Of a DNA stretch of 7,004 bases, positions 1-6,104 are shown piece after piece (the first letter of the stretch is position 1; each line of letters starts with the position of its first letter). The notes below the pieces were generated by a model. That model saw nothing but the letters and a program-made list of their open reading frames with translations, did not search any database and was not told where the DNA came from. The stretch spans positions 1 through 7,004 of the forward strand of contig RPPD01000115.1 of NCBI GenBank assembly GCA_003818675.1, read 5' to 3'. The stretch is from Spirochaetaceae bacterium. Lineage in GTDB: Bacteria > Spirochaetota > Spirochaetia > SZUA-6 > RPPD01. A program made the translations under genes and the position numbers.

Positions 1-663
1 AAATATAACGCGAGGACCCTGGTGGACGAGGCGCATGGCTTTGGCGTTATAGGCAAGACAGGCCGCGGAACATGTGAACTCTTTGGTCTTGCTCCGCAAA
101 AGGATGTGGATCTTCTAATGGGCACCTTTTCAAAAAGCTTCGCATCCCTGGGTGGATTTGTCGCGGGAGAAAGTAAAGTGATAGACTATATAAAACACAA
201 TTCAATGGCCTTTATCTTCAGTGCCTCCATGTCGCCAGCTTCAGCTGCCGCGGCCATCACGGCACTAAAAATCCTGAAGCGTGAACCTGAGCGCGTAGCA
301 CGCCTCGCTGAAATAGGGGACTATATGCGACACGGCTTATGCTCTCTTGGTTTTGAGATAATACAGTCAAAGACACCTATAGTACCAGTGCTGACACGGG
401 ATGATATCCTCACATGCGTGTTCTGGAAGCGCCTTTTTGAAGAGGGAGTTTATACCAATGTAGTCGTATCTCCAGCCGTTCCAGCAGGTATGCAGCTGTT
501 GCGCACAAGCTACATAGCCACCACCCAAAACAAACAGCTGGACATAATCCTAGAAAAGTTTGAAAAGGTGGGCAGGGAGCTGGGTTTGATAGGGAAAACC
601 GCGGAAGAGTATTCACTTAAAGGTGATATATCTGATGCGAAAAGAGCCAGCGGTAAAAAATAA
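1..663 (+). CDS. Serine palmitoyltransferase-like alpha-oxoamine synthase (3' part)
   Basis: This is a PLP-dependent enzyme of the alpha-oxoamine synthase family, which condenses an amino acid with an acyl-CoA and releases CO2. The reading frame is open from base 1, so the N-terminus lies outside the window. The 220 visible residues are a little over half of the usual length of about 400. Visible motifs are VDEAHGFGVIGKTGRG (residues 8-23), whose Asp and His contact the PLP ring, and the PLP-lysine motif GTFSKSFASLGGF with the lysine near residue 45. The C-terminal block has VSPAVPAG followed by LLRTSYIAT. The TFSKSFASLGG form and the PAVP/LRTSY block resemble bacterial serine palmitoyltransferases (serine plus palmitoyl-CoA to 3-ketosphinganine) more than BioF or Kbl, from memory of the families. 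Substrate is therefore an inference; BioF, Kbl or another acyl-CoA synthase remains possible. It converges on the TPR gene with only 12 bases between stop codons. Confidence 0.88.
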   Translation, partial: KYNARTLVDEAHGFGVIGKTGRGTCELFGLAPQKDVDLLMGTFSKSFASLGGFVAGESKVIDYIKHNSMAFIFSASMSPASAAAAITALKILKREPERVARLAEIGDYMRHGLCSLGFEIIQSKTPIVPVLTRDDILTCVFWKRLFEEGVYTNVVVSPAVPAGMQLLRTSYIATTQNKQLDIILEKFEKVGRELGLIGKTAEEYSLKGDISDAKRASGKK

Positions 664-675
664 AAGGAACAAAAA

Positions 676-2679
676 TCAACGTGACCCTGGTTTGGCTTTA
701 AACCTGGTTTTTGAATGTGGCTTGGCTTGTGCTTTGCTCGCTGCTTTTGCCTGTATCTGGGCTCTTAATTCCATCGCCTTTTCTATGAATCTGTCAGCAA
801 ACGCTTTATTTTTTTGCTTCTTGTAGACCATGCCCAGGTTAAAATATGCACGCCAGTCGCGGGGATTACTGTCTATGATATGGCGGAAAATGGAGGTGGC
901 GCGCTCGTAGTCGCGTTCCTTGACATAAAGCACTCCAAGCGGCAGGAGAAGGTCAGAAGTTTCCTTCAGATATTTAACAGCGCTCTGGAGAATCTTGATT
1001 GCGGTTAGGCGGTTCCCAAGGCGGTCAAAGCAGTAGATAAGCTGACGCAGGTTTGGTATGGACTTTGGCTCCTGCCTGATTAGTTCCTTCCAGACAAGGA
1101 TGGCTTCAACATAGTTCCCGGATCTCTGGTAACAGACGCCAAGGGTTTTCTTGATAACCGTATTTTTGGGTTCGAGAGTCAGAAGACTCGAAAGTTGTTC
1201 TCCTGCTTCCCTGTACATTGCATCAGCCAGAAGCAAACGCACGTATTTTTTGCGTTCTGGAACGTCATCGGCATAAAATTTAATGTAGGTTTTAAGTGTC
1301 TCGCGCTGTGCCTTGCGGTTCTGAAGATGTTCATAGACTTCAGACAGGTATAAAAGCGCGTCAGCGTGGTCTTCCTCAAGCTTGAGCGTGCGTACAAGCC
1401 AGCCTTCTGCCAAATCCTTGCGACTGCTTGTGAAATAGGCGCGGCCCAGGCAGAACATGAGATGAGCATCAGGTCCCTGCCGCCTGATTTCTTCCTGTAG
1501 CAGCGGGATGAGCGTCTGGGCAGGAGTGTCCAGCTCCGCCATGGCTATCACCTGGAAATAGGAAGCGTCAGCATCATCCGGATAAATGCGAAGCACGGCT
1601 TTGGCGCGCTCCAGAAGCTGCGGATACTCGCCGAGTTCCCATAGTGCCATGCAGAGCCCCTGCAGTATTCCTGGATGAGTCCTGTCCTGTTCCAGCGCAC
1701 GAAGGTAATGGTTCCTGGCTTTTTCAAACTCATTAAACCGGCTGTAGGCTTCGGCAATCAGCATGTGCATGTCAACGTCACGATAATTTGCCTTTAGAAC
1801 CTGCTTTGCGAAATAGATCGCTTCGCGCAGCCTTCCCGCACGGTAATGCGTGACCGCGATGAGCTTAAGCAGCTTGCCCGGGTCCTGCCAGCTCTGATCG
1901 CGCAGGCCGGCCTGGGCTGCAATTTTAAAATCCTCTCCCATGGCCGCTTGCGCAATTCCAAGTTCGTGGACCGCCTCGCTGTTTCTGCCCATTTTCAGAT
2001 AGAGCTGGGCTTTGTGCAGACGGAATGTAGGATCGTCAGGCTGGATGCGGATGACTTCATCGTAATATCTTGCAGCACTCTCCAAATCGCCTGTCTCGCG
2101 CGAGATTATTGCGAGATAAATATAGGGTAAGGCGAAATCATCTTTCTGTTTGACCAGAAACTCGAAGACCTGTCTGGCCATGTCAGGATCATTTCTGTTA
2201 AAGAGCCTGATACCATGTACCATGAGAGTATTAAGGTAGGCGGCATATATGCGTTTGTTCCGGGGTACTGCGGCAACAGCTTTTTCAAAAAAAGGCAGGG
2301 CAAGGTCTGGACGCTTTAATTTGAGAAGGGCCAGTCCCAGAAACGGAAGGGCAGGAATGAAGTTGGGACTCAGGGAAAGAACATGTTTCAGGTGTTTGAT
2401 GGCCCTGCGGTAAAGACCGAGCGCGCAGTAGGTGCGGCCTATAAAGAAATGTGCTGGCGGAGATTCCGGCTGCAGCTTGAGAAAAAACTGGAGGGCACCC
2501 GCAGCACGGTCATACTGGCCTATTGCATGATAGCTGCGGCCAAGGAAGAGAACCGCTTCCGGGTATTCATCCGTCTGTCTGACGAGTTCTGTGAGAATGG
2601 TGATTGCCTGGTTATAGTCCCTGTTCCTTCCCGCCTGGCGGGCCAGGTCCAGCATCTTCCTGAAATCCGCTGATCCCAT
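676..2679 (-). CDS. Large TPR-repeat protein, cytoplasmic, partner unknown
   Basis: A 667-residue protein made almost wholly of tetratricopeptide repeats. About 17 helical-hairpin units run from residue 4 to about 640. Clear units begin near residues 40 (EAVLFLGRSYHAIGQYDRAA), 74, 186, 303, 337 and 590, with the usual W/L-LG-Y-A-F-A-P spacing. There is no signal peptide or membrane segment, so it is predicted to be cytoplasmic. TPR arrays are protein-interaction scaffolds; no catalytic domain is seen and no partner can be named. The tail after about residue 640 is basic and low in complexity (K, A, S, Q, R). The ATG at 2679 has no Shine-Dalgarno sequence. The next in-frame ATG (codon 9) has AGGA only two bases away, too close for a normal site, and would cut into the first helix. 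A promoter ends just before 2679, so a near-leaderless mRNA is likely. Large TPR proteins of this kind occur in spirochaetes, but I cannot place it in a named family. Confidence 0.92.
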   Translation of the reverse strand: MGSADFRKMLDLARQAGRNRDYNQAITILTELVRQTDEYPEAVLFLGRSYHAIGQYDRAAGALQFFLKLQPESPPAHFFIGRTYCALGLYRRAIKHLKHVLSLSPNFIPALPFLGLALLKLKRPDLALPFFEKAVAAVPRNKRIYAAYLNTLMVHGIRLFNRNDPDMARQVFEFLVKQKDDFALPYIYLAIISRETGDLESAARYYDEVIRIQPDDPTFRLHKAQLYLKMGRNSEAVHELGIAQAAMGEDFKIAAQAGLRDQSWQDPGKLLKLIAVTHYRAGRLREAIYFAKQVLKANYRDVDMHMLIAEAYSRFNEFEKARNHYLRALEQDRTHPGILQGLCMALWELGEYPQLLERAKAVLRIYPDDADASYFQVIAMAELDTPAQTLIPLLQEEIRRQGPDAHLMFCLGRAYFTSSRKDLAEGWLVRTLKLEEDHADALLYLSEVYEHLQNRKAQRETLKTYIKFYADDVPERKKYVRLLLADAMYREAGEQLSSLLTLEPKNTVIKKTLGVCYQRSGNYVEAILVWKELIRQEPKSIPNLRQLIYCFDRLGNRLTAIKILQSAVKYLKETSDLLLPLGVLYVKERDYERATSIFRHIIDSNPRDWRAYFNLGMVYKKQKNKAFADRFIEKAMELRAQIQAKAASKAQAKPHSKTRFKAKPGSR
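686..712 (+). terminator. Rho-independent terminator of the oxoamine synthase gene, inside the TPR gene
   Basis: CCTGGTTT (686-693) pairs with AAACCTGG (700-707) around a 6-base loop, with one internal T-T mismatch. Five T residues (708-712) follow directly. This is a classical intrinsic terminator on the plus strand, starting 22 bases after the synthase stop codon. It lies entirely inside the coding region of the convergent TPR gene and encodes part of that protein's basic C-terminal tail. On the minus strand the nearest T run (complement of 671-675) is about ten bases beyond the stem, so it fits the plus-strand gene better. Confidence 0.75.
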
Positions 2680-2689
2680 GTAAGAAAGG

Positions 2690-2718
2690 ATTGTATCACA
2701 ATTGATCAGATGAGTCTA
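2690..2718 (-). promoter_or_regulatory. Sigma-70-type promoter of the TPR gene, extended -10
   Basis: Read on the minus strand: TAGACT (2718-2713, 4/6 match to the -35 consensus), a 17-base spacer, then TGATACAAT (2698-2690), which is a TGn-extended -10 hexamer with 5/6 match. Transcription would start near 2683, leaving only about 3-5 bases before the ATG at 2679. Confidence 0.5.
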
Positions 2719-2722
2719 ATGA

Positions 2723-2730
2723 CTTGCAAG
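2723..2730. promoter_or_regulatory. Palindrome between the divergent promoters, possible operator
   Basis: CTTGCAAG is a perfect 8-base palindrome located between the two divergent -35 boxes (2713-2718 and 2739-2744). A second CTTG half-site follows at 2738-2741. A regulator bound here could act on both promoters. An 8-base palindrome alone is weak evidence because such sequences arise by chance. Confidence 0.25.
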
Positions 2731-2738
2731 GCTGTTGC

Positions 2739-2769
2739 TTGTCAGGATGGGGAAAAAAGACTATACAAT
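2739..2769 (+). promoter_or_regulatory. Promoter of the MFS transporter gene
   Basis: TTGTCA (2739-2744, 5/6 match to the -35 consensus) is followed by TATACAAT at 2762-2769. Two registers are possible: TATACA with a 17-base spacer (4/6) or TACAAT with a 19-base spacer (5/6). Either places transcription start at about 2774-2776, on top of the ATG at 2773. This implies a leaderless message, or a start codon further upstream read from another promoter. Confidence 0.4.
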
Positions 2770-2772
2770 ATT

Positions 2773-3978
2773 ATGACCAGGACCCAGATCAGGATCAATC
2801 TCTTTTTCTGCGCAATTATTCACGGCTTAAATCATTACCTGCTTATTTTTTTTGCACCTATGTATCCGCAGATTTCTGCATTTTTCGGATTTTCCAAGGT
2901 TGCAGAGGTTACCATACCGCTTTCAATTGTATACCTTGGATACGGTATATCCAATTTCCTGACCGGATTCTTTGCGCGGAAGCTGAGTTTGAAATATCTT
3001 CTTTTTTTTGGCATGGTCATCATGAGCCTCGCCGCCATCTGTTTTGCATTTGTACCGCCGGATATGTACTGGCTTTCAATTGTGCTGATATTCTTCATGG
3101 GTCTGGGCGGGGGAACCTACCATCCAGCTGCAAATACATTCATGACGACCCTTTATGAGAAAAAACAGGGACACGCCATAGGCATGCTCTCAATTGGCTC
3201 GGTGATTGGTTTCATCGCCGGGCCGCTTCTGGGCACGCAAGTGGGAAAGAACCTGATAGGATTTCAGGCGCTTTTCATGATAAGCGGAATTGTCTCGCTT
3301 TTATTCTGCCTGATTTTCCTTTTTGCAGTCAGGGACATCACAAAATCACACGCCAAAACGCTTGACGCACTGCCAGAGACAAAAAAGGCGCTACCCATTG
3401 GTGCGATTTCAATTGTAATCATCCTGCTTTGCATCCCGGCCATGTTCCGCGACCTGATGAGCTGGGGGTATTATGCAATCACCTCATTCTGGGTTGATAA
3501 CAGTTTTTCTTCGGGAATTGGCATAGATATTTTTCAGATCATGGCATATGCACCTGGTCTGTTGTTCCAGCCTCTGGCAGGAAAACTGTGCGACCGTTTT
3601 GGGCCGGTCAGAATTCTCGTTGTGACTATTTTAATTTGCTGTGTTGGACATATCGCTTTGGCCTTTATATCTCCGGTTTTTGCATGGGTTGGCTTGTCGC
3701 TTTACGGTATCGGCATGAGCGCGTCAACAGTTGCAAGCGAAACCTTCATGGCTTCTGTGGTGACGCGGAAAAACCGCGCGCTTGTCTACGGAATAGTACT
3801 CTCTGCCGCATTAGGCGTGGGCGGATTTCTTGGAGGCACATCTGGCTGGGTCGTGGACCAGTTCGGAAAGACAAATGCTGCCGGTTACCAGTTGTGGTTT
3901 GTGGGCATGGGAGTGCTCCTCACCGCGTGCCTCGTTGTATATCCTGTCATTCAGCGGATTCGGAAGAAGCACGCATGA
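2773..3978 (+). CDS. Major facilitator superfamily transporter, FSR-like
   Basis: An inner-membrane secondary transporter of 401 residues with about 12 predicted membrane segments: six before a short cytoplasmic loop (about residues 190-210) and six after it. The signature GLGGGTYHPAA (about 110-120) in segment 4 resembles the fosmidomycin-resistance (FSR) branch of the superfamily. The loop between segments 8 and 9 carries the conserved G-K-x-x-D-R-F-G pattern (GKLCDRFG), while its counterpart between segments 2 and 3 (FFARKLSLK) has degenerated. Substrate cannot be told from sequence; drug, sugar and organic-acid exporters share this fold. I chose ATG 2773 because MTRTQIRIN leads straight into segment 1, as is usual. 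The frame is open to an ATG at 2710, which would add 21 hydrophilic residues and also lacks a ribosome-binding site. It is divergent from the TPR gene. Confidence 0.88.
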   Translation: MTRTQIRINLFFCAIIHGLNHYLLIFFAPMYPQISAFFGFSKVAEVTIPLSIVYLGYGISNFLTGFFARKLSLKYLLFFGMVIMSLAAICFAFVPPDMYWLSIVLIFFMGLGGGTYHPAANTFMTTLYEKKQGHAIGMLSIGSVIGFIAGPLLGTQVGKNLIGFQALFMISGIVSLLFCLIFLFAVRDITKSHAKTLDALPETKKALPIGAISIVIILLCIPAMFRDLMSWGYYAITSFWVDNSFSSGIGIDIFQIMAYAPGLLFQPLAGKLCDRFGPVRILVVTILICCVGHIALAFISPVFAWVGLSLYGIGMSASTVASETFMASVVTRKNRALVYGIVLSAALGVGGFLGGTSGWVVDQFGKTNAAGYQLWFVGMGVLLTACLVVYPVIQRIRKKHA

Positions 3979-3985
3979 AAATAGA

Positions 3986-4046
3986 ATCCGGAGAAGAATC
4001 AACCGCAGATTGACGCCGATGAACGCCGATGGATCCGGAGGAATCA
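3986..4046 (+). repeat. Imperfect direct repeat flanking the tandem units
   Basis: ATCCGGAGAAGAATCA (3986-4001) recurs as ATCCGGAGGAATCA (4033-4046), differing only by a two-base gap. The two copies bracket the 10-base tandem units, giving a small nested repeat block right after the MFS stop codon. Confidence 0.6.
4004..4033 (+). repeat. Three tandem 10-base units
   Basis: CGCAGATTGA, CGCCGATGAA and CGCCGATGGA follow one another without gaps, sharing the pattern CGC-M-GAT-K-R-A. Similar arrays of CGCAGAT-like units occur between genes in many bacteria (recalled, not searched). The last two units differ at a single base. Confidence 0.65.
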
Positions 4047-4182
4047 GACAGGATTTACAGTATTAAAAACCAGAAAAAATGTTTGAATCAAATTCATGCC
4101 AGTCTCTATATCTTGTCGATCATGTTGTCCCTGTCCATATCCCTGGTATTTTCTATTTGATCCCATATGTGTGTGCGCGGCC

Positions 4183-4209
4183 CCTTCCCAAATCAAAGAT
4201 TTGGTGAGG
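4183..4209. other. Strong RNA/DNA hairpin upstream of the esterase gene
   Basis: CCAAATC (4188-4194) and GATTTGG (4198-4204) form a perfect 7-base stem around an AAA loop. After one mismatch the stem continues with CCTT (4183-4186) pairing to GAGG (4206-4209), including one G-U pair. The nearest T run (4236-4243) is 27 bases away, so it is not a standard terminator. It could still end the MFS transcript, protect a 3' end, or belong to the surrounding repeat element. Confidence 0.5.
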
Positions 4210-4349
4210 CACGTGCGGGTATCCGTGGTTGATTCTTTTTTTTGATTTTGCGCAAATAATATATATCCACGCGCGGATTGTATATGGAATAATTTCGACT
4301 GGTTGAAAACACTTGATTATATGCTTTTAAAACATTCTCAGGAGACGAT

Positions 4350-5453
4350 ATGAACGAGCAATCAATTTCAGTTTTCTGCCTGTGTTGCGCGGTAATGGCT
4401 GTGTCGTCTCTCTCGTCATGTGCCGGCGGACCTGCCTCCCTTTCCTTTTTCACAGAAAAGCCCGCAACCATTGAAAACGCACGCGCGCTTCTGGCCACAG
4501 CAGATTATCACAAGGGACTTGCCATGACGGGAGAACTGCTGGTTAACGGCAAGAATGATCCTGAGGTGATGAAGCTCTGGCAGGAAACCGCGGAGGCAAA
4601 GCTTGAGTTGCTTGAAGCAGAACTTTCCTTTGATTTATACAGCAACAATGCTGCGGAGAAAAAACTGTATGCAGAGCAAGTGGCGGCGCGGGATTTTTTG
4701 ATTGATTCCGCTGCCAAAGGGGGATTCTTGATAAAGCGCATCTGGCTTGTGGGAGATTCCACCATGGCAGATTACAGATCGAATACCAACCCTGGAAGGA
4801 GTTTGAATCCCATGACAGGCTGGGGCGAGATGTTCCAAGAGTTTTTCACCCAGCAGAACCTGTCAGCAGTTCAGAACCTCGTCAAATCGGATTCCCTTAT
4901 TGTCGTCAACAAGGGCATGGGCGGCAGGAGCACCCGTACTTACTGGAACGAGGGTTCATGGAAGAAGATCTCGGTGCGCCTGCGTCCTGGTGATCTGGTC
5001 ATGATACAATTTGGGCATAATGATTCCGCGACCGACCGCGCTGAGCGATTTGTGGATGTGCCCGGCTACAGGAAATTCCTGAGCATGTTCATAGAGGATG
5101 CAATGTCAAAAAAGGCCATACCGATTCTGCTCACACCCGTTAACCGCAATTATCCCTGGTCAGCGGAAGGAAAAATATCAAATTGCCATGGAGATTACAC
5201 ACAGGCCATGAGGGACGTTGCGCAGGAAATGAAGACGCCGCTTATCGACGTCAATCAGCGCTCATTAGATTTGTTTAATGCCAGGGGCAGGCAGTATGTA
5301 ACATCGAAATACTTCATGGTCTTTGGGCCAGAGGCATATCCTCAGCGCTTCCCAAAGGGAAACGACGACAATACGCACTTCCAGCCAGAGGGTGCCGGAG
5401 CCGTGGCCAACATGGTCTGGGAAGGACTATTAGACCTCGCAGGGAAAAAATAG
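4350..5453 (+). CDS. Lipid-anchored SGNH esterase, rhamnogalacturonan acetylesterase type (CE12-like)
   Basis: A 367-residue exported hydrolase predicted to remove acetyl groups from pectic or related polysaccharides. Residues 1-24 form a lipoprotein signal with lipobox LSSC (Cys24), though the usual lysine or arginine at the N-terminus is missing. Residues about 40-120 are a predicted all-helical extension, charged and TPR-like in part, not found in minimal enzymes of this class. The SGNH domain starts near 128: GDST (Ser137, nucleophile), GMGGRSTR (Gly192 block), GHND (Asn224) and DNTH (Asp340, His343). All catalytic residues are present, so it should be active. The spacing and the DNTHFQPEGA block match rhamnogalacturonan acetylesterases such as RhgT/YesT; the exact substrate is inferred. 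ATG 4350 has AGGAG five bases upstream. It follows the MFS gene by 371 bases, so it is probably transcribed separately. Confidence 0.88.
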   Translation: MNEQSISVFCLCCAVMAVSSLSSCAGGPASLSFFTEKPATIENARALLATADYHKGLAMTGELLVNGKNDPEVMKLWQETAEAKLELLEAELSFDLYSNNAAEKKLYAEQVAARDFLIDSAAKGGFLIKRIWLVGDSTMADYRSNTNPGRSLNPMTGWGEMFQEFFTQQNLSAVQNLVKSDSLIVVNKGMGGRSTRTYWNEGSWKKISVRLRPGDLVMIQFGHNDSATDRAERFVDVPGYRKFLSMFIEDAMSKKAIPILLTPVNRNYPWSAEGKISNCHGDYTQAMRDVAQEMKTPLIDVNQRSLDLFNARGRQYVTSKYFMVFGPEAYPQRFPKGNDDNTHFQPEGAGAVANMVWEGLLDLAGKK

Positions 5454-5478
5454 CACGCTTTTGAATGTGCTTTGATCT
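5452..5478 (+). terminator. Weak hairpin after the esterase gene
   Basis: AGCAC (5452-5456) pairs with GTGCT (5467-5471) around a 10-base loop, followed by TTGATCTT. The stem is short, overlaps the stop codon and the T tract is broken, so this is at best a weak terminator. Confidence 0.25.
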
Positions 5479-5489
5479 TGCCAGAACAT

Positions 5490-5517
5490 TTGATAAAAAA
5501 GTGACATGTCATATACT
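5490..5517 (+). promoter_or_regulatory. Promoter of the small lipoprotein gene with palindromic spacer
   Basis: TTGATA (5490-5495) and TATACT (5512-5517) each match the sigma-70 consensus at 5 of 6 positions with a 16-base spacer. The perfect palindrome TGACATGTCA (5502-5511) fills the end of the spacer and abuts the -10 box, where a bound repressor would block RNA polymerase. Predicted transcription start is near 5524, giving a leader of about 32 bases that contains the ribosome-binding site. Confidence 0.6.
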
Positions 5518-5555
5518 TCATTGTGGGGAATAAACTGACGTAAAAGGAGAATTAT

Positions 5556-6044
5556 ATGAAAATGAAAACGGCTTTATTTTATATCATGACATTCCTGGTA
5601 TTATCGTGTCTGACCGGGGAGCAGGCAGAACTTGACATAGAACACAAAGTCCGGATTGACCAGGAAGGCACGCGTTCCGAATCACGACATGGCTACCTGA
5701 TCATAAACGGGAAAGCACTGCCGGACAATTTTAGCGTAGTTGCCTACGATGGTGTTAAATATATTTTTTCCCAACGGCAGAATATGTGGGGTGATGACGG
5801 ATATTTTCCGTTACAAAAAGCCCTGGCCTTTGAGCCTGCGACCCAGGTCTTCAGGAATGAAGATCTGGCGCTTGGTTGGTATGAGGGGTCGAAGGTCAAG
5901 AAGGGAACTCCTGTGAATTGGCTCTATGTTGAGTGGTCGGGAGGCGCGTGTTTTGTCTCCATAGACAGGATTGAAGATCTGATCGTTCAATATAAAATAC
6001 CTGCGATCCGCCGTTCCAATGATAATCGATTGTTCATGGAATGA
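5556..6044 (+). CDS. Small predicted lipoprotein of unknown function
   Basis: A 162-residue protein I do not recognise. MKMK followed by a hydrophobic stretch and VLSC (Cys18) reads as a lipoprotein signal peptide; Leu at the -2 position is looser than the enterobacterial lipobox but is tolerated in spirochaetes. The mature part of about 145 residues appears to be beta-rich and soluble. Notable stretches are HGYLIINGKALP (45-56), VAYDGVKYIFS (62-72), an aromatic/acidic patch WGDDGYFP (78-85), and GWYEGSKVKKGTPVNWLYVEW (107-127) leading to a lone Cys132. No catalytic motif is visible. ATG 5556 is well supported by AAGGAG six bases upstream. It has its own promoter, 102 bases after the esterase stop, so it may or may not work with that enzyme. 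Likely site is the periplasm or a membrane surface. Confidence 0.85.
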   Translation: MKMKTALFYIMTFLVLSCLTGEQAELDIEHKVRIDQEGTRSESRHGYLIINGKALPDNFSVVAYDGVKYIFSQRQNMWGDDGYFPLQKALAFEPATQVFRNEDLALGWYEGSKVKKGTPVNWLYVEWSGGACFVSIDRIEDLIVQYKIPAIRRSNDNRLFME

Positions 6045-6059
6045 GCTCTGTTTCCTCCA

Positions 6060-6094
6060 CAGGGAATGAGGGCAGTATTTGAAAAGATTCTCTG
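6060..6094. other. Inverted repeat between convergent genes
   Basis: CAGGGAAT (6060-6067) pairs with ATTCTCTG (6087-6094) in eight positions with one G-U, around a 19-base loop. It lies in the 60-base gap between two convergent genes, where transcript ends are expected. No T run follows on the plus strand, so it is not a standard intrinsic terminator. Confidence 0.25.
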
Positions 6095-6104
6095 AAATCC
6101 CGCC

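Larger units (their letters stand above)
3996..4235. repeat. Inverted pair of 15-base sites bounding 240 bases
   Basis: GAATCAACCGCAGAT (3996-4010) and ATCCGTGGTTGATTC (4221-4235) are inverted relative to each other with 13 of 15 positions matching. They enclose the tandem units at the left and the hairpin at the right. No target-site duplication is evident outside the pair, and there is no transposase. It may be two copies of one dispersed intergenic repeat in opposite orientation, or the ends of a small non-autonomous element. Confidence 0.5.
3979..4349. other. Gene-free region of 371 bases with dispersed-repeat debris
   Basis: No coding sequence is supported here. Short open frames on either strand are shadows or repeat translations. 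The left half holds a 10-base tandem repeat, a flanking direct repeat, and a stretch (about 4041-4058, GAATCAGACAGGATTTAC) that recalls intergenic repeats seen in many environmental bacteria. The middle is T-rich and unremarkable. The right half holds a strong hairpin, the palindrome GCACGTGC (4209-4216), a run of eight T (4236-4243) and an AT-rich segment (4253-4266). The last 50 bases should hold the esterase promoter. The best match is TTGAAA (4303-4308) with TTTAAA (4326-4331) at 17 bases, which is poor. No convincing terminator for the MFS gene was found directly after its stop. Confidence 0.7.

Noticed and set aside
1846..2130. Open frames inside the TPR gene on either strand
   Set aside because: They are shadows of a long, clearly coding TPR frame and show no independent start signals or domains.
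2710..2772. N-terminal extension of the MFS protein from ATG 2710
   Set aside because: It adds 21 hydrophilic residues unlike the usual short lead into segment 1, has no ribosome-binding site, and overlaps the likely promoter. It remains possible but is less likely than 2773.
4004..4033. CRISPR-like array
   Set aside because: Units are 10 bases long, contiguous, with no spacers and no cas genes nearby.
3830..4066. Plus-strand open frames running from the MFS 3' end into the repeats
   Set aside because: The translation (RRLTPMNADG-like) is the familiar artefact of translating CGCAGAT/CGCCGATGAA repeats and otherwise shadows the MFS gene.
4193..4498. Minus-strand open frame of 101 codons over the esterase start
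   Set aside because: It overlaps the well-supported esterase signal peptide and the repeat region, has no family features and no ribosome-binding site that I could see.
4350..6044. Esterase and small lipoprotein as a defined polysaccharide utilisation locus
   Set aside because: No SusC/SusD, glycoside hydrolase, polysaccharide lyase or dedicated transporter is visible, and the second gene has its own promoter.
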